Source: Sphaerotilus hippei (GTDB lineage: Bacteria > Pseudomonadota > Gammaproteobacteria > Burkholderiales > Burkholderiaceae_C). From it: a DNA stretch of 64,000 nucleotides. The stretch covers positions 124,001 through 188,000 of the forward strand of contig NZ_QJJS01000001.1 in the NCBI RefSeq assembly GCF_003201595.1, written 5' to 3'. The notes below the pieces were generated by a model. It worked only from the letters and a program-made list of their open reading frames with translations. It was not told the DNA's origin and did no database searches. Position 1 is the stretch's first letter, and each line of letters begins with the position of its first letter. Shown piece after piece: positions 56,140-64,000 of the stretch. A program made the position numbers and the translations under genes.

Positions 56140-56703
56140 TCACTTCCCGCCCAGCCCGAGCTGCTTCATGAAGTCCTGGTTGTCCCAGAACAGCCACTCG
56201 TGGTCCATCGTGCCGCGCTGCCAGTGGCCGATCGTGGCCATGCTGATCGCGAAGCGCTGGCCGGTGGGCGCGATGCTCGTGCCGTCGGGCAGCGGCATCG
56301 GCCGCGTGAAGGTGCCGGTCATCACGCCGGTGGCCGTCGTCCACGAGCCCGAGCCGAAGCGGACCGGATGGGTCTTGATGCTGATGTCGGGCGCGAACAC
56401 GAACATCGCCTTCAGGTCCTCGGTGTGACGGTCCAGGCCTTTGGTCTCATGGCCGTCGGGCCAGGTCACGACGATGTCCTTCGCGTGGCTCTCGTGCAGG
56501 CGGTCCCACTTCTGGTGGCTGAAGACGTCGAAGTCCAGCGTGTCGAACTTCTTCAGGTGCTTCTCGACCTGGGGCGACTGGCGCTCGTGCTTCGGTGCCG
56601 GCGTCGGCGGATTCTCGGCCGGCGTGGCCGCCTGGGCGATGCTGGCGGCGAAGGCGGCGACCGCGATCAGTGCGGTGGCGAGCGTGGTGCGGGTGGCGTT
56701 CAT
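56140..56703 (-). CDS. Exported SnoaL-like (NTF2-fold) protein
   Basis: This 187-residue protein has a signal peptide (TTLATALIAVAAFAASIAQA) and a SnoaL/ester-cyclase domain: HAKDIVVTWPDGHETKGLDRH is followed by a beta-sheet region ending HEWLFWDNQDFMKQLGL. NTF2-fold proteins of this type are often of unknown function and bind small hydrophobic molecules. It lies 45 bases after the F420-type oxidoreductase gene on the same strand, with a shared promoter in the 57382-57504 region likely. Confidence 0.78.
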   Translation of the reverse strand: MNATRTTLATALIAVAAFAASIAQAATPAENPPTPAPKHERQSPQVEKHLKKFDTLDFDVFSHQKWDRLHESHAKDIVVTWPDGHETKGLDRHTEDLKAMFVFAPDISIKTHPVRFGSGSWTTATGVMTGTFTRPMPLPDGTSIAPTGQRFAISMATIGHWQRGTMDHEWLFWDNQDFMKQLGLGGK

Positions 56704-56748
56704 GGCTGTTGTCCTTGTCGTGTGCGGATCGTGGTTCGATGCGGCCGG

Positions 56749-57381
56749 TCAGCCCTTGCGCAGCCAGGTCGGCGCGATCGCCGTGCCCAGACCGGCGCCG
56801 TAGCCGAAGTGGATGTTCAGCCCGGCCAGCGGCTCCAGGTAGCGCGCGTTCTTCAGGCCACCGGCGTCGACCACGTCGAAGCCGAGGCTCTCGGCGACGG
56901 CTCGTGCCGTCTGCTTGGCGGCCGCGCTGTCGCTGGCGACGAAGACCGGCACGGTGCGGCCGTTGCCGAAGTCCGGCCCCTCGTTCAGCACCTGGGCGAA
57001 CACGGTGTTGAAGCCCTTGACCACCAGCGCGCCCGGCACGGCGGCGGCGATCTGCTCGGCCGCCGAGGTCTCGTGGCCGATCGTCAGGCCCATGTAGTCG
57101 GGCGTCAGCGGGTTGGTGATGTCGATGACGACCTTGTCGTCCAGGTCGCCCAGCGAGCGCAGTGCCGCGACCGCGTCGGCGTAGCCGGTGGCCAGCACGA
57201 TGGCGTCGGCATCGGCCGCCGCACCGGCGGTGGGCACGGCCTGAACGCCGGGGAACTTCGCGGCCAGCGCCGCGGCCTTGGCGCTGTCACGCGCGGTGAC
57301 ACGGACCTGGTGGCCGGCGCGGACCAGTTGCGGGACGAAAGCCGAGCCCATGTTGCCGGCGCCGAGTACGGTGATCTTCAT
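56749..57381 (-). CDS. NADPH-dependent F420 reductase-like dinucleotide-binding protein
   Basis: This 210-residue protein has a Rossmann motif at the start (MKITVLGAGNMGSAFVPQL) and GMGG-type organisation of the F420H2:NADP oxidoreductase/NAD-binding family. The segments VVIDITNPLTPDYMGL and LVVKGFNTVFAQVLNEG match this group. Most betaproteobacteria do not make F420, so the partner is probably NADP with an unknown substrate. Divergent from a LysR regulator (57505), a typical target-regulator pair. Confidence 0.82.
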   Translation of the reverse strand: MKITVLGAGNMGSAFVPQLVRAGHQVRVTARDSAKAAALAAKFPGVQAVPTAGAAADADAIVLATGYADAVAALRSLGDLDDKVVIDITNPLTPDYMGLTIGHETSAAEQIAAAVPGALVVKGFNTVFAQVLNEGPDFGNGRTVPVFVASDSAAAKQTARAVAESLGFDVVDAGGLKNARYLEPLAGLNIHFGYGAGLGTAIAPTWLRKG

Positions 57382-57504
57382 GACGGTGTTTCCTGGGGTT
57401 CGTGCAGCGGGATGGCTGCGATGGGTTGAACTGTAGAAACATCGCTTCTGGAGATAAACCGCCAGATTGGAGATGGACTGTCTCGATGAAAGAGATAATC
57501 GGGC
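57382..57504. promoter_or_regulatory. Divergent promoter with LysR-type dyad
   Basis: TCTC-N7-GAGA at 57481-57495 is a short dyad ten bases before the LysR start codon. The sequence TGGAGAT occurs twice nearby (57449-57455 and 57468-57474). These are plausible sites for the adjacent LysR protein; no other feature is seen. Confidence 0.35.
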
Positions 57505-58404
57505 ATGGACCGATATCAAGCCCTGCAGTCCTTCGTGGCCGTCGTCGACGCCGGCAGCTTCGTCGCGGGGGCCGAGGCGCTGGGCATCTCGAAGGCGGCG
57601 ATCTCGCGCCACGTCGGCGAACTGGAGTCGCACCTGGGCGTGCGGCTGCTGAACCGGACGACACGCCGGCTGTCGTTGACGGTCGAGGGCGAGATCTATC
57701 TGGCGCGCGCCCGCGAGCTGCTGGCCGGCTTCGACGCGGCGCAGGCCGAGATCAGCTCGCGCAGCGGCGAGGCGGTCGGTCCGCTGAAGGTCAATGTGCC
57801 GGTCAGCTTCGGCCTGCTGCACCTGGCGCCGCTGTGGGCCGGTTTCCTGGTGCAGCACCCCAAGGTCGTGCTGGACGTGACGCTGTCGGACCGTGTGGTC
57901 GATCTGGTCGACGAGGGCTACGACCTGGCCGTGCGCATCGCCCGGCTGCCGACCTCGTCGCTGGTCAGCCGCAAGCTGACCTCGACCCGGCTGGTGCTGT
58001 GCGCCACGCCCGAGTACCTGCGCCGGCACGGCTCGCCGGCTCACCCGTCAGAGCTGGCCGGCCATGCGGTGATGGCCTACAGCCTGCTGTCGATCGGCGA
58101 GAACTGGGCCTTCGACGGCCCCGACGGCCCGGTGACGGTGAAGATCACGCCGCGCATGCGCACCAACAGCGGCGACAGCTGCCGCAGCGTCGCGCTGGCG
58201 CACGGTGGCATCGTGCTGCAGCCCACCTTCCTGGTCGGCGATGCTCTGCGGTCGGGCGAGCTGGTCGAGGTGCTGCCGGCCTTCCGCTCGATCGAGCTGG
58301 ACGTCTACGCGGTCTACCCGAGCCGCAAGCACCTGACGCCCAAGGTTCGGCTGCTGGTCGACCACCTGGTGGAGGCGTTCCGGGTGCGGGGCTGGCCGGC
58401 CTGA
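57505..58404 (+). CDS. LysR-family regulator divergent from the F420-like oxidoreductase
   Basis: This 299-residue LysR protein has the HTH SFVAGAEALGISKAAISRHVGELESHLG near residues 18-45 (given in pieces: AEALGISKAAISRHV, LLNRTTRRLSLT). The effector domain starts at VGPLKVNVPVSFGLLHL. The subgroup resembles AaeR/DmlR-like regulators that respond to organic acids or aldehydes. It likely controls the oxidoreductase and SnoaL-like genes transcribed away from it. Confidence 0.9.
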   Translation: MDRYQALQSFVAVVDAGSFVAGAEALGISKAAISRHVGELESHLGVRLLNRTTRRLSLTVEGEIYLARARELLAGFDAAQAEISSRSGEAVGPLKVNVPVSFGLLHLAPLWAGFLVQHPKVVLDVTLSDRVVDLVDEGYDLAVRIARLPTSSLVSRKLTSTRLVLCATPEYLRRHGSPAHPSELAGHAVMAYSLLSIGENWAFDGPDGPVTVKITPRMRTNSGDSCRSVALAHGGIVLQPTFLVGDALRSGELVEVLPAFRSIELDVYAVYPSRKHLTPKVRLLVDHLVEAFRVRGWPA

Positions 58405-58431
58405 CGTACCCGCCCGGCCCCTTCGTGCGGC

Positions 58432-59184
58432 TCAGCCGCGCGGACGCAGCCGGCGCACCATCGCCGCGAAGAACTTCTCGGCGAAGTCGTCCTCGCGGAT
58501 GAGCTGGGCGGTCAGGTCGGCGCAGCGCTGGCTCACGGCGGGAGCCAGTGCCACGTTGTCGCCCGGGATGGCGCCGGCTGCGCACTGGATCTCGGCGGCG
58601 CGCTGCACCGTCCACAGCAGGAAGAAGGTGCGTGGGATGTCCATCTCGCCCACGGCCACGCCGTGGTTGCGCAGCACCAGGATGTGCTTGTCGCCCAGGC
58701 TGGCCAGCATGCGCGGCTTCTCGTCCTCGAACAGCGTGATGCCCTCGAAGGCGTGGTAGCCGACGCGGCCGGTCAGCTGCGCGCCGTAGAAGTCGTCGTG
58801 GCCGAAGCCGGCGCGTTTCATCGCCACCGCCGAGACCTCGGTGGTGTGGGTGTGGATGACGCAGTGGATGTCCTCGCGCGCGCCGTGGATGGCGCTGTGC
58901 AGCGCGAAGCCGGCCGGGTTGGCGTCGTAGGGCGAGGGCTCGACCTTGTGGCCGTCGAGGTCGACCTTCAGCAGGTTGGCGGGCGTGACCTCGTCGTAGT
59001 TCAGGCCGAAGGGGTTGACCAGGTAGTGCTCGCTGCCGGGGATGCGCGCCGAGATGTGGTTGAAGATGGTCTCGGTCCAGCCGAAGTGGTCGACCAGGTG
59101 GTAGCAGTGCGCCAGCTGCTGGCGCAGGGTCCATTCGGCCTCGCTGATGTGGGCGGGCTTCAGGTCGGTCGGGCTCATGTCCAT
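58432..59184 (-). CDS. Class II aldolase/adducin-family protein
   Basis: This 250-residue zinc enzyme family member contains the metal site HTHTTEVSAVAMKRAG (His-x-His) and LVLRNHGVAVG. The family includes sugar-phosphate aldolases and several aromatic-acid decarboxylases, for example 3,4-dihydroxyphthalate decarboxylase. In this operon with a ring-hydroxylating dioxygenase, a decarboxylase role is plausible. The start ATG at 59182-59184 is supported by GGAGAG with a five-base gap. It is the last gene of the operon. Confidence 0.85.
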   Translation of the reverse strand: MDMSPTDLKPAHISEAEWTLRQQLAHCYHLVDHFGWTETIFNHISARIPGSEHYLVNPFGLNYDEVTPANLLKVDLDGHKVEPSPYDANPAGFALHSAIHGAREDIHCVIHTHTTEVSAVAMKRAGFGHDDFYGAQLTGRVGYHAFEGITLFEDEKPRMLASLGDKHILVLRNHGVAVGEMDIPRTFFLLWTVQRAAEIQCAAGAIPGDNVALAPAVSQRCADLTAQLIREDDFAEKFFAAMVRRLRPRG

Positions 59185-59215
59185 GGGGTCTCTCCAGGTT
59201 CTCGGATCAGTGGGA

Positions 59216-60271
59216 TCAGGCCGTCGCGGGCTCGGCGAGGCGGCGTTCCGCGCGCCGCGCGGCGTGCCAGCGGGTCTGGCTCAGCAGGGTGCGGGTGGCG
59301 GGCATGGGCAGGGCGTAGCGCTCGGCCAGCTCGACCACCGCGTCGCCGATGGCGGCCAGCTCGAGCGGGCGGTCGCGCTCGAAGTCCTGCAGCATCGAGG
59401 TGCGCACCGCCCCCATCCCGGCGCCCAGTTGCAGGAACTCGATCGGGTCGATCGACAGCCGGGCGCCGTAGGCGCTGGCCACCAGCATGGTCTCGTGCAT
59501 CACCGCGCGCACCGTCTCCAGCAGCACCGGGTCGGAGTAGATGGCCTGCAGCGTGGCGCGGGTGACCACCGACAGCGGGTTGGAGGTCAGGTTGGCGATC
59601 AGCTTGGTCCACAGCGTGTCGCGCAGGCGCTCCTGCGGACGGGCCTCGATGCCGGCCTGCGCGAACATCTCGCACAGCGCCTGCAGCCGGGGGCTCAGGC
59701 CGCCGGCGGGCTCGCCCAGCATCAGCAGGTGCGGCGTGCGCGAGCGCACCCGGCCGGCGCCGGTGCTCTCGGCGGTGACGAAGACCACCGCGCCCAGCAC
59801 CTGGTCCAGCGGCAGCGCCTGCGCCAGCCGGCCCTGCGGGTCCACCGCCTGCACCGTCTGGCCGTCGAAGCGGCCTCCGGCGCCGTGGAAGAACCAGAAC
59901 GGCACGCCGTTGACCAGCGGCACGATCAGCGTGCCCGGCCCGAGGCAGGGCTGCACCTGTTCGGCCAGCGCCGGCAGGTCCTGCGACTTGCTGCACAGCA
60001 GCACCAGGTCGGGGGCGGGCTCGTTGCCGTGCTCGTTCTGGCGCTCGTCCACGTGGGCGATGGCGCGCACCGGCGAGTGCCACCGGCCGTCCAGGTCGTC
60101 GAGCACCAGGCCCTGCTCACGCAGGGTCTGCAGCGTGCGGCCACGGGCCAGCAGGTCGACCGTGTGGCCGGCGGCGGCCAGCCGCGCCGCCAGCGTGCAG
60201 CCGATGGCGCCGGCACCGGCGATCAGCACGCGCCAGGGGCGCACGGGGTCGAGAAACATCGAGATCGTCAT
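59216..60271 (-). CDS. 2-Dehydropantoate 2-reductase (PanE/ApbA)-family protein
   Basis: This 351-residue NADPH-dependent ketoacid reductase has the Rossmann loop VLIAGAGAIGCTLAARLA (about 15-32), the catalytic Lys in DTLWTKLIANLTSNPLS and the usual all-helical C-terminal domain. PanE-like proteins in catabolic operons often reduce other 2-keto acids rather than making pantoate, and that is likely here. The gene sits between a Bug receptor and the class II aldolase gene, 31 bases upstream of the latter. Confidence 0.85.
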   Translation of the reverse strand: MTISMFLDPVRPWRVLIAGAGAIGCTLAARLAAAGHTVDLLARGRTLQTLREQGLVLDDLDGRWHSPVRAIAHVDERQNEHGNEPAPDLVLLCSKSQDLPALAEQVQPCLGPGTLIVPLVNGVPFWFFHGAGGRFDGQTVQAVDPQGRLAQALPLDQVLGAVVFVTAESTGAGRVRSRTPHLLMLGEPAGGLSPRLQALCEMFAQAGIEARPQERLRDTLWTKLIANLTSNPLSVVTRATLQAIYSDPVLLETVRAVMHETMLVASAYGARLSIDPIEFLQLGAGMGAVRTSMLQDFERDRPLELAAIGDAVVELAERYALPMPATRTLLSQTRWHAARRAERRLAEPATA

Positions 60272-60303
60272 GAAGCATCAGTTCCAGGGTGGGGGGCCGC
60301 GGT

Positions 60304-61284
60304 TCAGTCGTCGGCGCTGTAGCCGCTGGCCTTGACGATCGGGCCCCAGCGCTCCAGGTCGGCGCGCACCAGGGCGGCGAACTGAGGCTGCGGCAGCGTC
60401 ATCGGGTCGAGCGAGAGCTTGTCGAGCTGGGCCAGCAGCTCGGGCGACTGGGCGATCTGCGCCAGCGCCTGCTGCCACTGGGCCAGCAGCGGCGCCGGCG
60501 TGCCGGCGCGCAGGTAGGCGCCGTAGTACACGTCGGCCCGGATCTGCGGGTGGCCCAGCTCGGTGAAGGTGGGCACATCCGGCAGGCGGCGCGAGCGCCT
60601 GGCGCTGGCGATGGCCAGCACGCGCAGCCGCCCGCCGCCCAGGTGCGGCATCGCCAGGCTCATCGAGGTGACGGTCGAGGCGATCTGGCCGCCCATCACG
60701 TCCTGCACCGCCGCCGCGCCACCGCGATGCGGCACGTGCAGCAGGTCGATGTGGCTGGCATGGCCCAGCTGGCTGCCGACGAAGTGCATCGTCGTGCCGG
60801 CCGCGGCCGTGGTGTAGGAGGCGTCCTTCGGGTTCTGCCTGCACCAGGCCAGGAAGTCGGCCAGCGTGCGCACGCTGGCCGGCACCATCGGCCCCACCGC
60901 CAGGCCCACCGGCTCGGAGGCGATGGGCAGCACCGGCAGCACGTCGGTGGTGGTGTTGTAGGCGATGTTGCGGAAGACGTGCGGATAGATCGTCAGGATC
61001 GGGTCGGCCGTGATCAGCAGCGTGCGGCCGTCGGCCGGTGCGTTCTTCAGTTCGGACACCGCCAGGCGGCCACCGGCACCGGGCTTGTTCTCCACGATCA
61101 CGGGCTCGCCCTCGCGGGCCGGCAGGCGCTGCTGCAGCGCGCGGGCCAGCACGTCGGCCGTGCCGCCGGGCGGAAAGCCCACCAGCAGCCGGGTGAGGCC
61201 GCGGCTGCCCTGGGCACGGGCGAGGCCGCTGGCCCCTGCTGCGGCCGCGGCGAGCGTGGCCAGGACCTGACGACGGGTGTTCAT
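60304..61284 (-). CDS. Bug/TctC-family receptor of the aromatic-acid operon
   Basis: This 326-residue periplasmic receptor has a short twin-arginine-like signal (MNTRRQVLATLAAAAAGASG) and the Bug start RGLTRLLVGFPPGGTADVLAR. It also has APADGRTLLITADP and LPDVPTFTELGHP. Bug receptors in such operons bind aromatic carboxylates such as phthalate isomers. The membrane partners are absent from the window. Start at 61282-61284; an ATG 15 bases upstream is also in frame. Confidence 0.88.
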   Translation of the reverse strand: MNTRRQVLATLAAAAAGASGLARAQGSRGLTRLLVGFPPGGTADVLARALQQRLPAREGEPVIVENKPGAGGRLAVSELKNAPADGRTLLITADPILTIYPHVFRNIAYNTTTDVLPVLPIASEPVGLAVGPMVPASVRTLADFLAWCRQNPKDASYTTAAAGTTMHFVGSQLGHASHIDLLHVPHRGGAAAVQDVMGGQIASTVTSMSLAMPHLGGGRLRVLAIASARRSRRLPDVPTFTELGHPQIRADVYYGAYLRAGTPAPLLAQWQQALAQIAQSPELLAQLDKLSLDPMTLPQPQFAALVRADLERWGPIVKASGYSADD

Positions 61285-61303
61285 GAGATCGTGCTCCACG
61301 GCT

Positions 61304-61843
61304 TCAGGCGGCCACGCCCAGGGCGTGGTAGCGGCGGTTGAAATAGGCCAGCCCGGCGGGCGGCGCGGTGCTGTCGGGCTGGCGGACCTGGCGCAGCTCG
61401 ACGATGAAGACGCTGTGGGTGCCGACCTCGTGGGTGGCGACGATCTGGCCGTCGAGCTGCACCAGGGCGCCGTCCAGCGCCGGGGCGCCGGTGGCCAGCG
61501 CCTGCCAGGGGCTGCGCTCGAAGCGCTGCGCCATCGGCACCTCGCGGTTGGCGAACAGCGCCGAGAGGTCCTGCTGGTCGGCGCCGAGCACGTTGACGCA
61601 CAGCACGCCGTTGTCGGCGAAGTGGCGGTGCGCGAACGACGAGCGGTTCATGCAGACCAGCACGGTGGGCGGGCTGTCGGTCACGCTGCAGACCGCCGAG
61701 GCGGTGAAGCCGGCCACCCCGGCCGGCCCGTCGGTGGTGATGACGGTGACCGCGCCGGGCAGGCGGGCCATGCCGTCACGGAAGTCGCTGGTCGCCACGG
61801 GGGCGGCCGCAGCAACGGGAGCGGGCGAGGAAGAGGCGGACAT
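61304..61843 (-). CDS. Flavin reductase (HpaC/RutF-like)
   Basis: This 179-residue flavin reductase domain protein has FRDGMARLPGAVTVITTDG (about 21-39), GFTASAVCSVTDSPPTVLVC and GTHSVFIVELRQV. It would reduce FMN or FAD with NAD(P)H for a two-component monooxygenase. Start supported by GGAG seven bases upstream. No monooxygenase partner is in view, so it may serve a gene beyond the window edge. Confidence 0.86.
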   Translation of the reverse strand: MSASSSPAPVAAAAPVATSDFRDGMARLPGAVTVITTDGPAGVAGFTASAVCSVTDSPPTVLVCMNRSSFAHRHFADNGVLCVNVLGADQQDLSALFANREVPMAQRFERSPWQALATGAPALDGALVQLDGQIVATHEVGTHSVFIVELRQVRQPDSTAPPAGLAYFNRRYHALGVAA

Positions 61844-61882
61844 GGGCAGGCTCCAGATGAATCGTTGGACGGCGCGGGCGGC

Positions 61883-62854
61883 TCAGATGTCCAGCACCAG
61901 GCGGGCAGAGCGTGCGCGTGAGCAGCACACCAGGATCTGGTCGTTGGCCTCGCGTTCCTCGTCGGTGAGGTAGGCGTCGCGGTGCTCGGGCTCGCCTTCG
62001 AGCACGGTGCAGGCGCAGGTGCCGCACACGCCCTGCTCGCACGAGACCTGCACCTTGATGCCCACGCGCTCCAGCGCGCTGCGCAGCGTCTCGTCGGCCG
62101 CGGCGACCACGGTCCTGCCGCTGCGCCGGGCCACGATCTCGACGGGCTGGTCGCCTGCGGCCGGGGTCACGATGGGTGCGCTGAAGTACTCGCGGTGGCG
62201 CTGCGCGGCGGGCAGGCCGGCGGCCTCGGCCTCGGCCAGCACCCAGTCCATGAAGCCCGACGGGCCGCAGACGTAGAGGTGGCTGCCCGCCGGTGCGGCG
62301 CGCAGCAGGGCCTGGGGGGCCAGGCGGGTGTCGGCGGCCTCGTCGTCGGCATGCACCGTCACGCGGGCCGCCCACGGGGCCTGCACCAGCTCGTCCAGGA
62401 AGGCGGCCTGCGCGCGGCTGCGCACGCAGTAGTGCAGCTCGAAGGACGCGCCCGTGGCGTGCAGGCGCGCGGCCATCGCCAGCATCGGCGTGATGCCGAT
62501 GCCGCCGCCCGCCAGCACGCTGTGCGGGGCCGACTCGTCGAGCGGGAAGTGGTTGCGTGGCGCGCTGATGGCCAGGCGCGTGCCCTCGCTCAGCAGGTGC
62601 TGGTGCACCGCGACCGAGCCGCCGCGCGAGGCCGGGTCCTTGAGCACGCCCAGGCGGTAGTGGTGGGTGTCGGCCGGGTCGCTGCAGAGCGAGTAGGGGC
62701 GCACCAGGCCGCCGGGCAGGTGCAGATCCACGTGGGCGCCGGCGCTGAAGGCGGGCAGTGGGCGGCCGCTGGCGTCTTCCAGGTGGAAGATGGCCACGCT
62801 CTGGCCTTGCAGGGTGGGCTGGCGCACCACCACGTCGAGGAGTTCTGTGCTCAT
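61883..62854 (-). CDS. Phthalate dioxygenase reductase-type oxidoreductase (VanB-like)
   Basis: This 323-residue electron-transfer protein has an FMN/FAD domain (RPYSLCSDP), a pyridine-nucleotide domain (GGGIGITPMLAMA; YVCGPSGFMDWV) and a C-terminal [2Fe-2S] ferredoxin (CEQGVCGTCACTVLEG with Cys-x4-Cys-x2-Cys plus a later Cys in VCCSRA). This order is the PDR/VanB pattern. It most likely supplies electrons to the ring-hydroxylating oxygenase whose beta subunit is encoded at the right end. Confidence 0.9.
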   Translation of the reverse strand: MSTELLDVVVRQPTLQGQSVAIFHLEDASGRPLPAFSAGAHVDLHLPGGLVRPYSLCSDPADTHHYRLGVLKDPASRGGSVAVHQHLLSEGTRLAISAPRNHFPLDESAPHSVLAGGGIGITPMLAMAARLHATGASFELHYCVRSRAQAAFLDELVQAPWAARVTVHADDEAADTRLAPQALLRAAPAGSHLYVCGPSGFMDWVLAEAEAAGLPAAQRHREYFSAPIVTPAAGDQPVEIVARRSGRTVVAAADETLRSALERVGIKVQVSCEQGVCGTCACTVLEGEPEHRDAYLTDEEREANDQILVCCSRARSARLVLDI

Positions 62855-62884
62855 GGGGAAAGGTCCGGGTGGGGTGGGCGCGCC

Positions 62885-63652
62885 TCAGCGCATGAACAGG
62901 CCGCCGTTGAGGTCCCAGGCGGCGCCGGTGACCGAGGCGGCGTCGTCGCCGGCCAGCAGCACCACGGTGCGGGCGATGAAGCGGGCGTCGCCCAGGCGCT
63001 GCACCGGGATGGTTTGCACGATCTGAGCCAGCTTGTCGGCCGGCACCATCGCGTGCACCGAAGGCAGGTCCAGCGGACCCGGAGCGACCGCGTTGACGGT
63101 GACCCCCTGGCCGGCGAGCGCGCGGGCGAAGATCTTGGTCAGCGCCAGGATGCCGGCCTTGCTGGCAGCGTAGTGCGCGCCCGAGGCCGTGCCGCCGTTC
63201 TGCCCGGCCAGCGAGGCCACGTTGACGATGCGCCCGAAGCCCGCCGCCGCCATGGCCGCACCGATGACCTGGCAGCCCAGGAAGCAGCCGCGCAGGTTGA
63301 CGTCGGTGACGCGGCTGAACTCCTCGGCGCTGATCTGCATCACCGGCGTGGTCAGCGTCAGCGCGGCGTTGTTGACCAGCACGGCGGGCGTGCCCCAGCC
63401 TGCGGACAAGGCCGCCAGCGCGGCCTCGAAGTCGGCCTTGGCCAGCACGTCGAGCGCGCGGCCGGCGGCGGTGGCGCCGCCGGCGTCCAGCGCATGGGCG
63501 GCGCTGGCGGCGGCGTCGCCGTCACGGTCGGTCAGCAGCACGCGCCAGCCGGCGGCGTGCAGCTCGGTGGCGATCGCCAGGCCCAGGCCGGCGGCGGCGC
63601 CGGTGACCAGGGCCACGGGTTTGGCCGATGCAGTGGAGGCAGCAGTCGTCAT
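62885..63652 (-). CDS. Short-chain dehydrogenase, probable cis-dihydrodiol dehydrogenase
   Basis: This 255-residue classical SDR has VTGAAAGLGLAIATELHAAG near the N-terminus, Ser in IVNVASLAG and the catalytic HYAASK. In this operon it probably re-aromatises the cis-diol formed by the dioxygenase, but sequence gives only the SDR family. It lies 13 bases after the dioxygenase beta gene and 30 before the reductase gene, so cotranscription is clear. Confidence 0.87.
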   Translation of the reverse strand: MTTAASTASAKPVALVTGAAAGLGLAIATELHAAGWRVLLTDRDGDAAASAAHALDAGGATAAGRALDVLAKADFEAALAALSAGWGTPAVLVNNAALTLTTPVMQISAEEFSRVTDVNLRGCFLGCQVIGAAMAAAGFGRIVNVASLAGQNGGTASGAHYAASKAGILALTKIFARALAGQGVTVNAVAPGPLDLPSVHAMVPADKLAQIVQTIPVQRLGDARFIARTVVLLAGDDAASVTGAAWDLNGGLFMR

Positions 63653-63665
63653 CGCCGGGTTCCGA

Positions 63666-64000
63666 TCAGAGGATGAAGCCGATGCCCAGCAGGGTGTCGG
63701 TGGAGTTGATCAGGCGCAGCACCTTGCGCTGGATGCGCCAGGCACCGTCGCCGGGGCCGTTCTTCACCAGCGTCCAGGTGACGTCGGCGGTGTACTGGTG
63801 CAGGTTCTCCTTGCGGAACTCGCGCAGGTCCTGCGCGCCGCGCAGCGTCACGGTGTCACCGTCCTCGGCGATGACACGCAGCCGCGAGACGCTGCGCACC
63901 GTGCGCGCCATCGGCTGGGTCGAGACCGATTCGCCGCTGGTCAGGCGCGCGACGCGGGCCGAGCGCATGCCGGCGTTGTCGTGGGCGTAGTTCAGGGTGT
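63666..64000 (-). CDS. Aromatic-ring-hydroxylating dioxygenase beta subunit, 5'-truncated by the window edge
   Basis: The last 111 codons of the small subunit are present. The sequence entering from the edge reads TLNYAHDNAGMRSARVARL, then DLREFRKENLHQYTADVTW and WRIQRKVLRLINSTDTL at the C-terminus, all diagnostic of the NTF2-fold beta subunit of Rieske dioxygenases (benzoate/biphenyl type). The Met within the visible part is not the start. The alpha subunit is expected just beyond the window. Confidence 0.88.
   Translation of the reverse strand, partial: TLNYAHDNAGMRSARVARLTSGESVSTQPMARTVRSVSRLRVIAEDGDTVTLRGAQDLREFRKENLHQYTADVTWTLVKNGPGDGAWRIQRKVLRLINSTDTLLGIGFIL

Overview
The window is about 70% GC and reads as chromosomal DNA of a betaproteobacterium of the order Burkholderiales. 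The signs are high GC with strong third-position bias, several Bug/TctC-type periplasmic receptors, a TrpS carrying a DUF1508 tail, and a LitR/photolyase cluster typical of that group. I see no rRNA or tRNA genes, CRISPR array, insertion sequence or phage gene. Almost every base is coding. The only gene-free stretches near or above 300 bases are 18431-18799 and 26344-26639.

Bases 1-26343, all on the minus strand, form one functional block for taking up choline and glycine betaine and degrading them to pyruvate. The upstream unit is choX, purU, betB, betA, sdaA and a second betaine-type receptor, closed by a rho-independent terminator at 18733-18765. It binds choline, oxidises it to betaine, drains 10-formyl-THF and deaminates serine. 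The next unit is soxB-soxD-soxA-soxG, glyA, an M19 dipeptidase-like gene, a DUF5943/V4R gene, dgcA, dgcB, etfA, etfB, gbcA and gbcB, with many ATGA overlaps. It strips the three methyl groups from betaine: GbcAB to dimethylglycine, DgcAB with EtfAB to sarcosine, SoxBDAG to glycine. GlyA then condenses glycine with the one-carbon unit to make serine. An ABC ATPase and the start of its permease (cut by the window edge) supply uptake.

Bases 26640-34597 hold katG and a light/oxidative-stress cluster. This is a LitR-like MerR regulator without recognisable B12 ligands, divergent from a HiPIP, a [4Fe-4S] photolyase-related protein, an atypical SDR, a cryptochrome/photolyase and a two-helix membrane protein. 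A tandem 11-bp repeat lies in the divergent promoter region. A pentapeptide-repeat protein follows.

Bases 35451-44635 are a nine-gene divergent catabolic cluster around a DeoR regulator. It contains HpcH/HpaI aldolase, Fe-type alcohol dehydrogenase, a cytoplasmic BNR sialidase-like protein, PdxA2 and a Bug receptor on the minus strand. On the plus strand are DeoR, a DUF1537 four-carbon acid sugar kinase, a second Bug receptor and an SDR. The kinase/PdxA2 pair points to erythronate or threonate. The BNR protein, aldolase and alcohol dehydrogenase are not explained by the known route, which makes this the best candidate for an undescribed pathway.

Bases 44784-48517 encode a DUF2946 protein, a TonB-dependent receptor and a PepSY membrane protein, likely for metal uptake. 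Bases 48551-58404 are mixed: a methyltransferase, a small XRE regulator, DUF2798, a HAD phosphatase, a GH3 lipoprotein divergent from a LysR gene with two clear palindromes between them, trpS, an FMN reductase without a normal start codon, a SnoaL-like protein, and an F420-type NADP oxidoreductase divergent from a LysR gene. Bases 58432-64000 are the distal part of a minus-strand aromatic-acid operon: ring-hydroxylating dioxygenase beta subunit (cut by the window edge), SDR, ferredoxin reductase, flavin reductase, Bug receptor, PanE-like reductase and class II aldolase-like protein.
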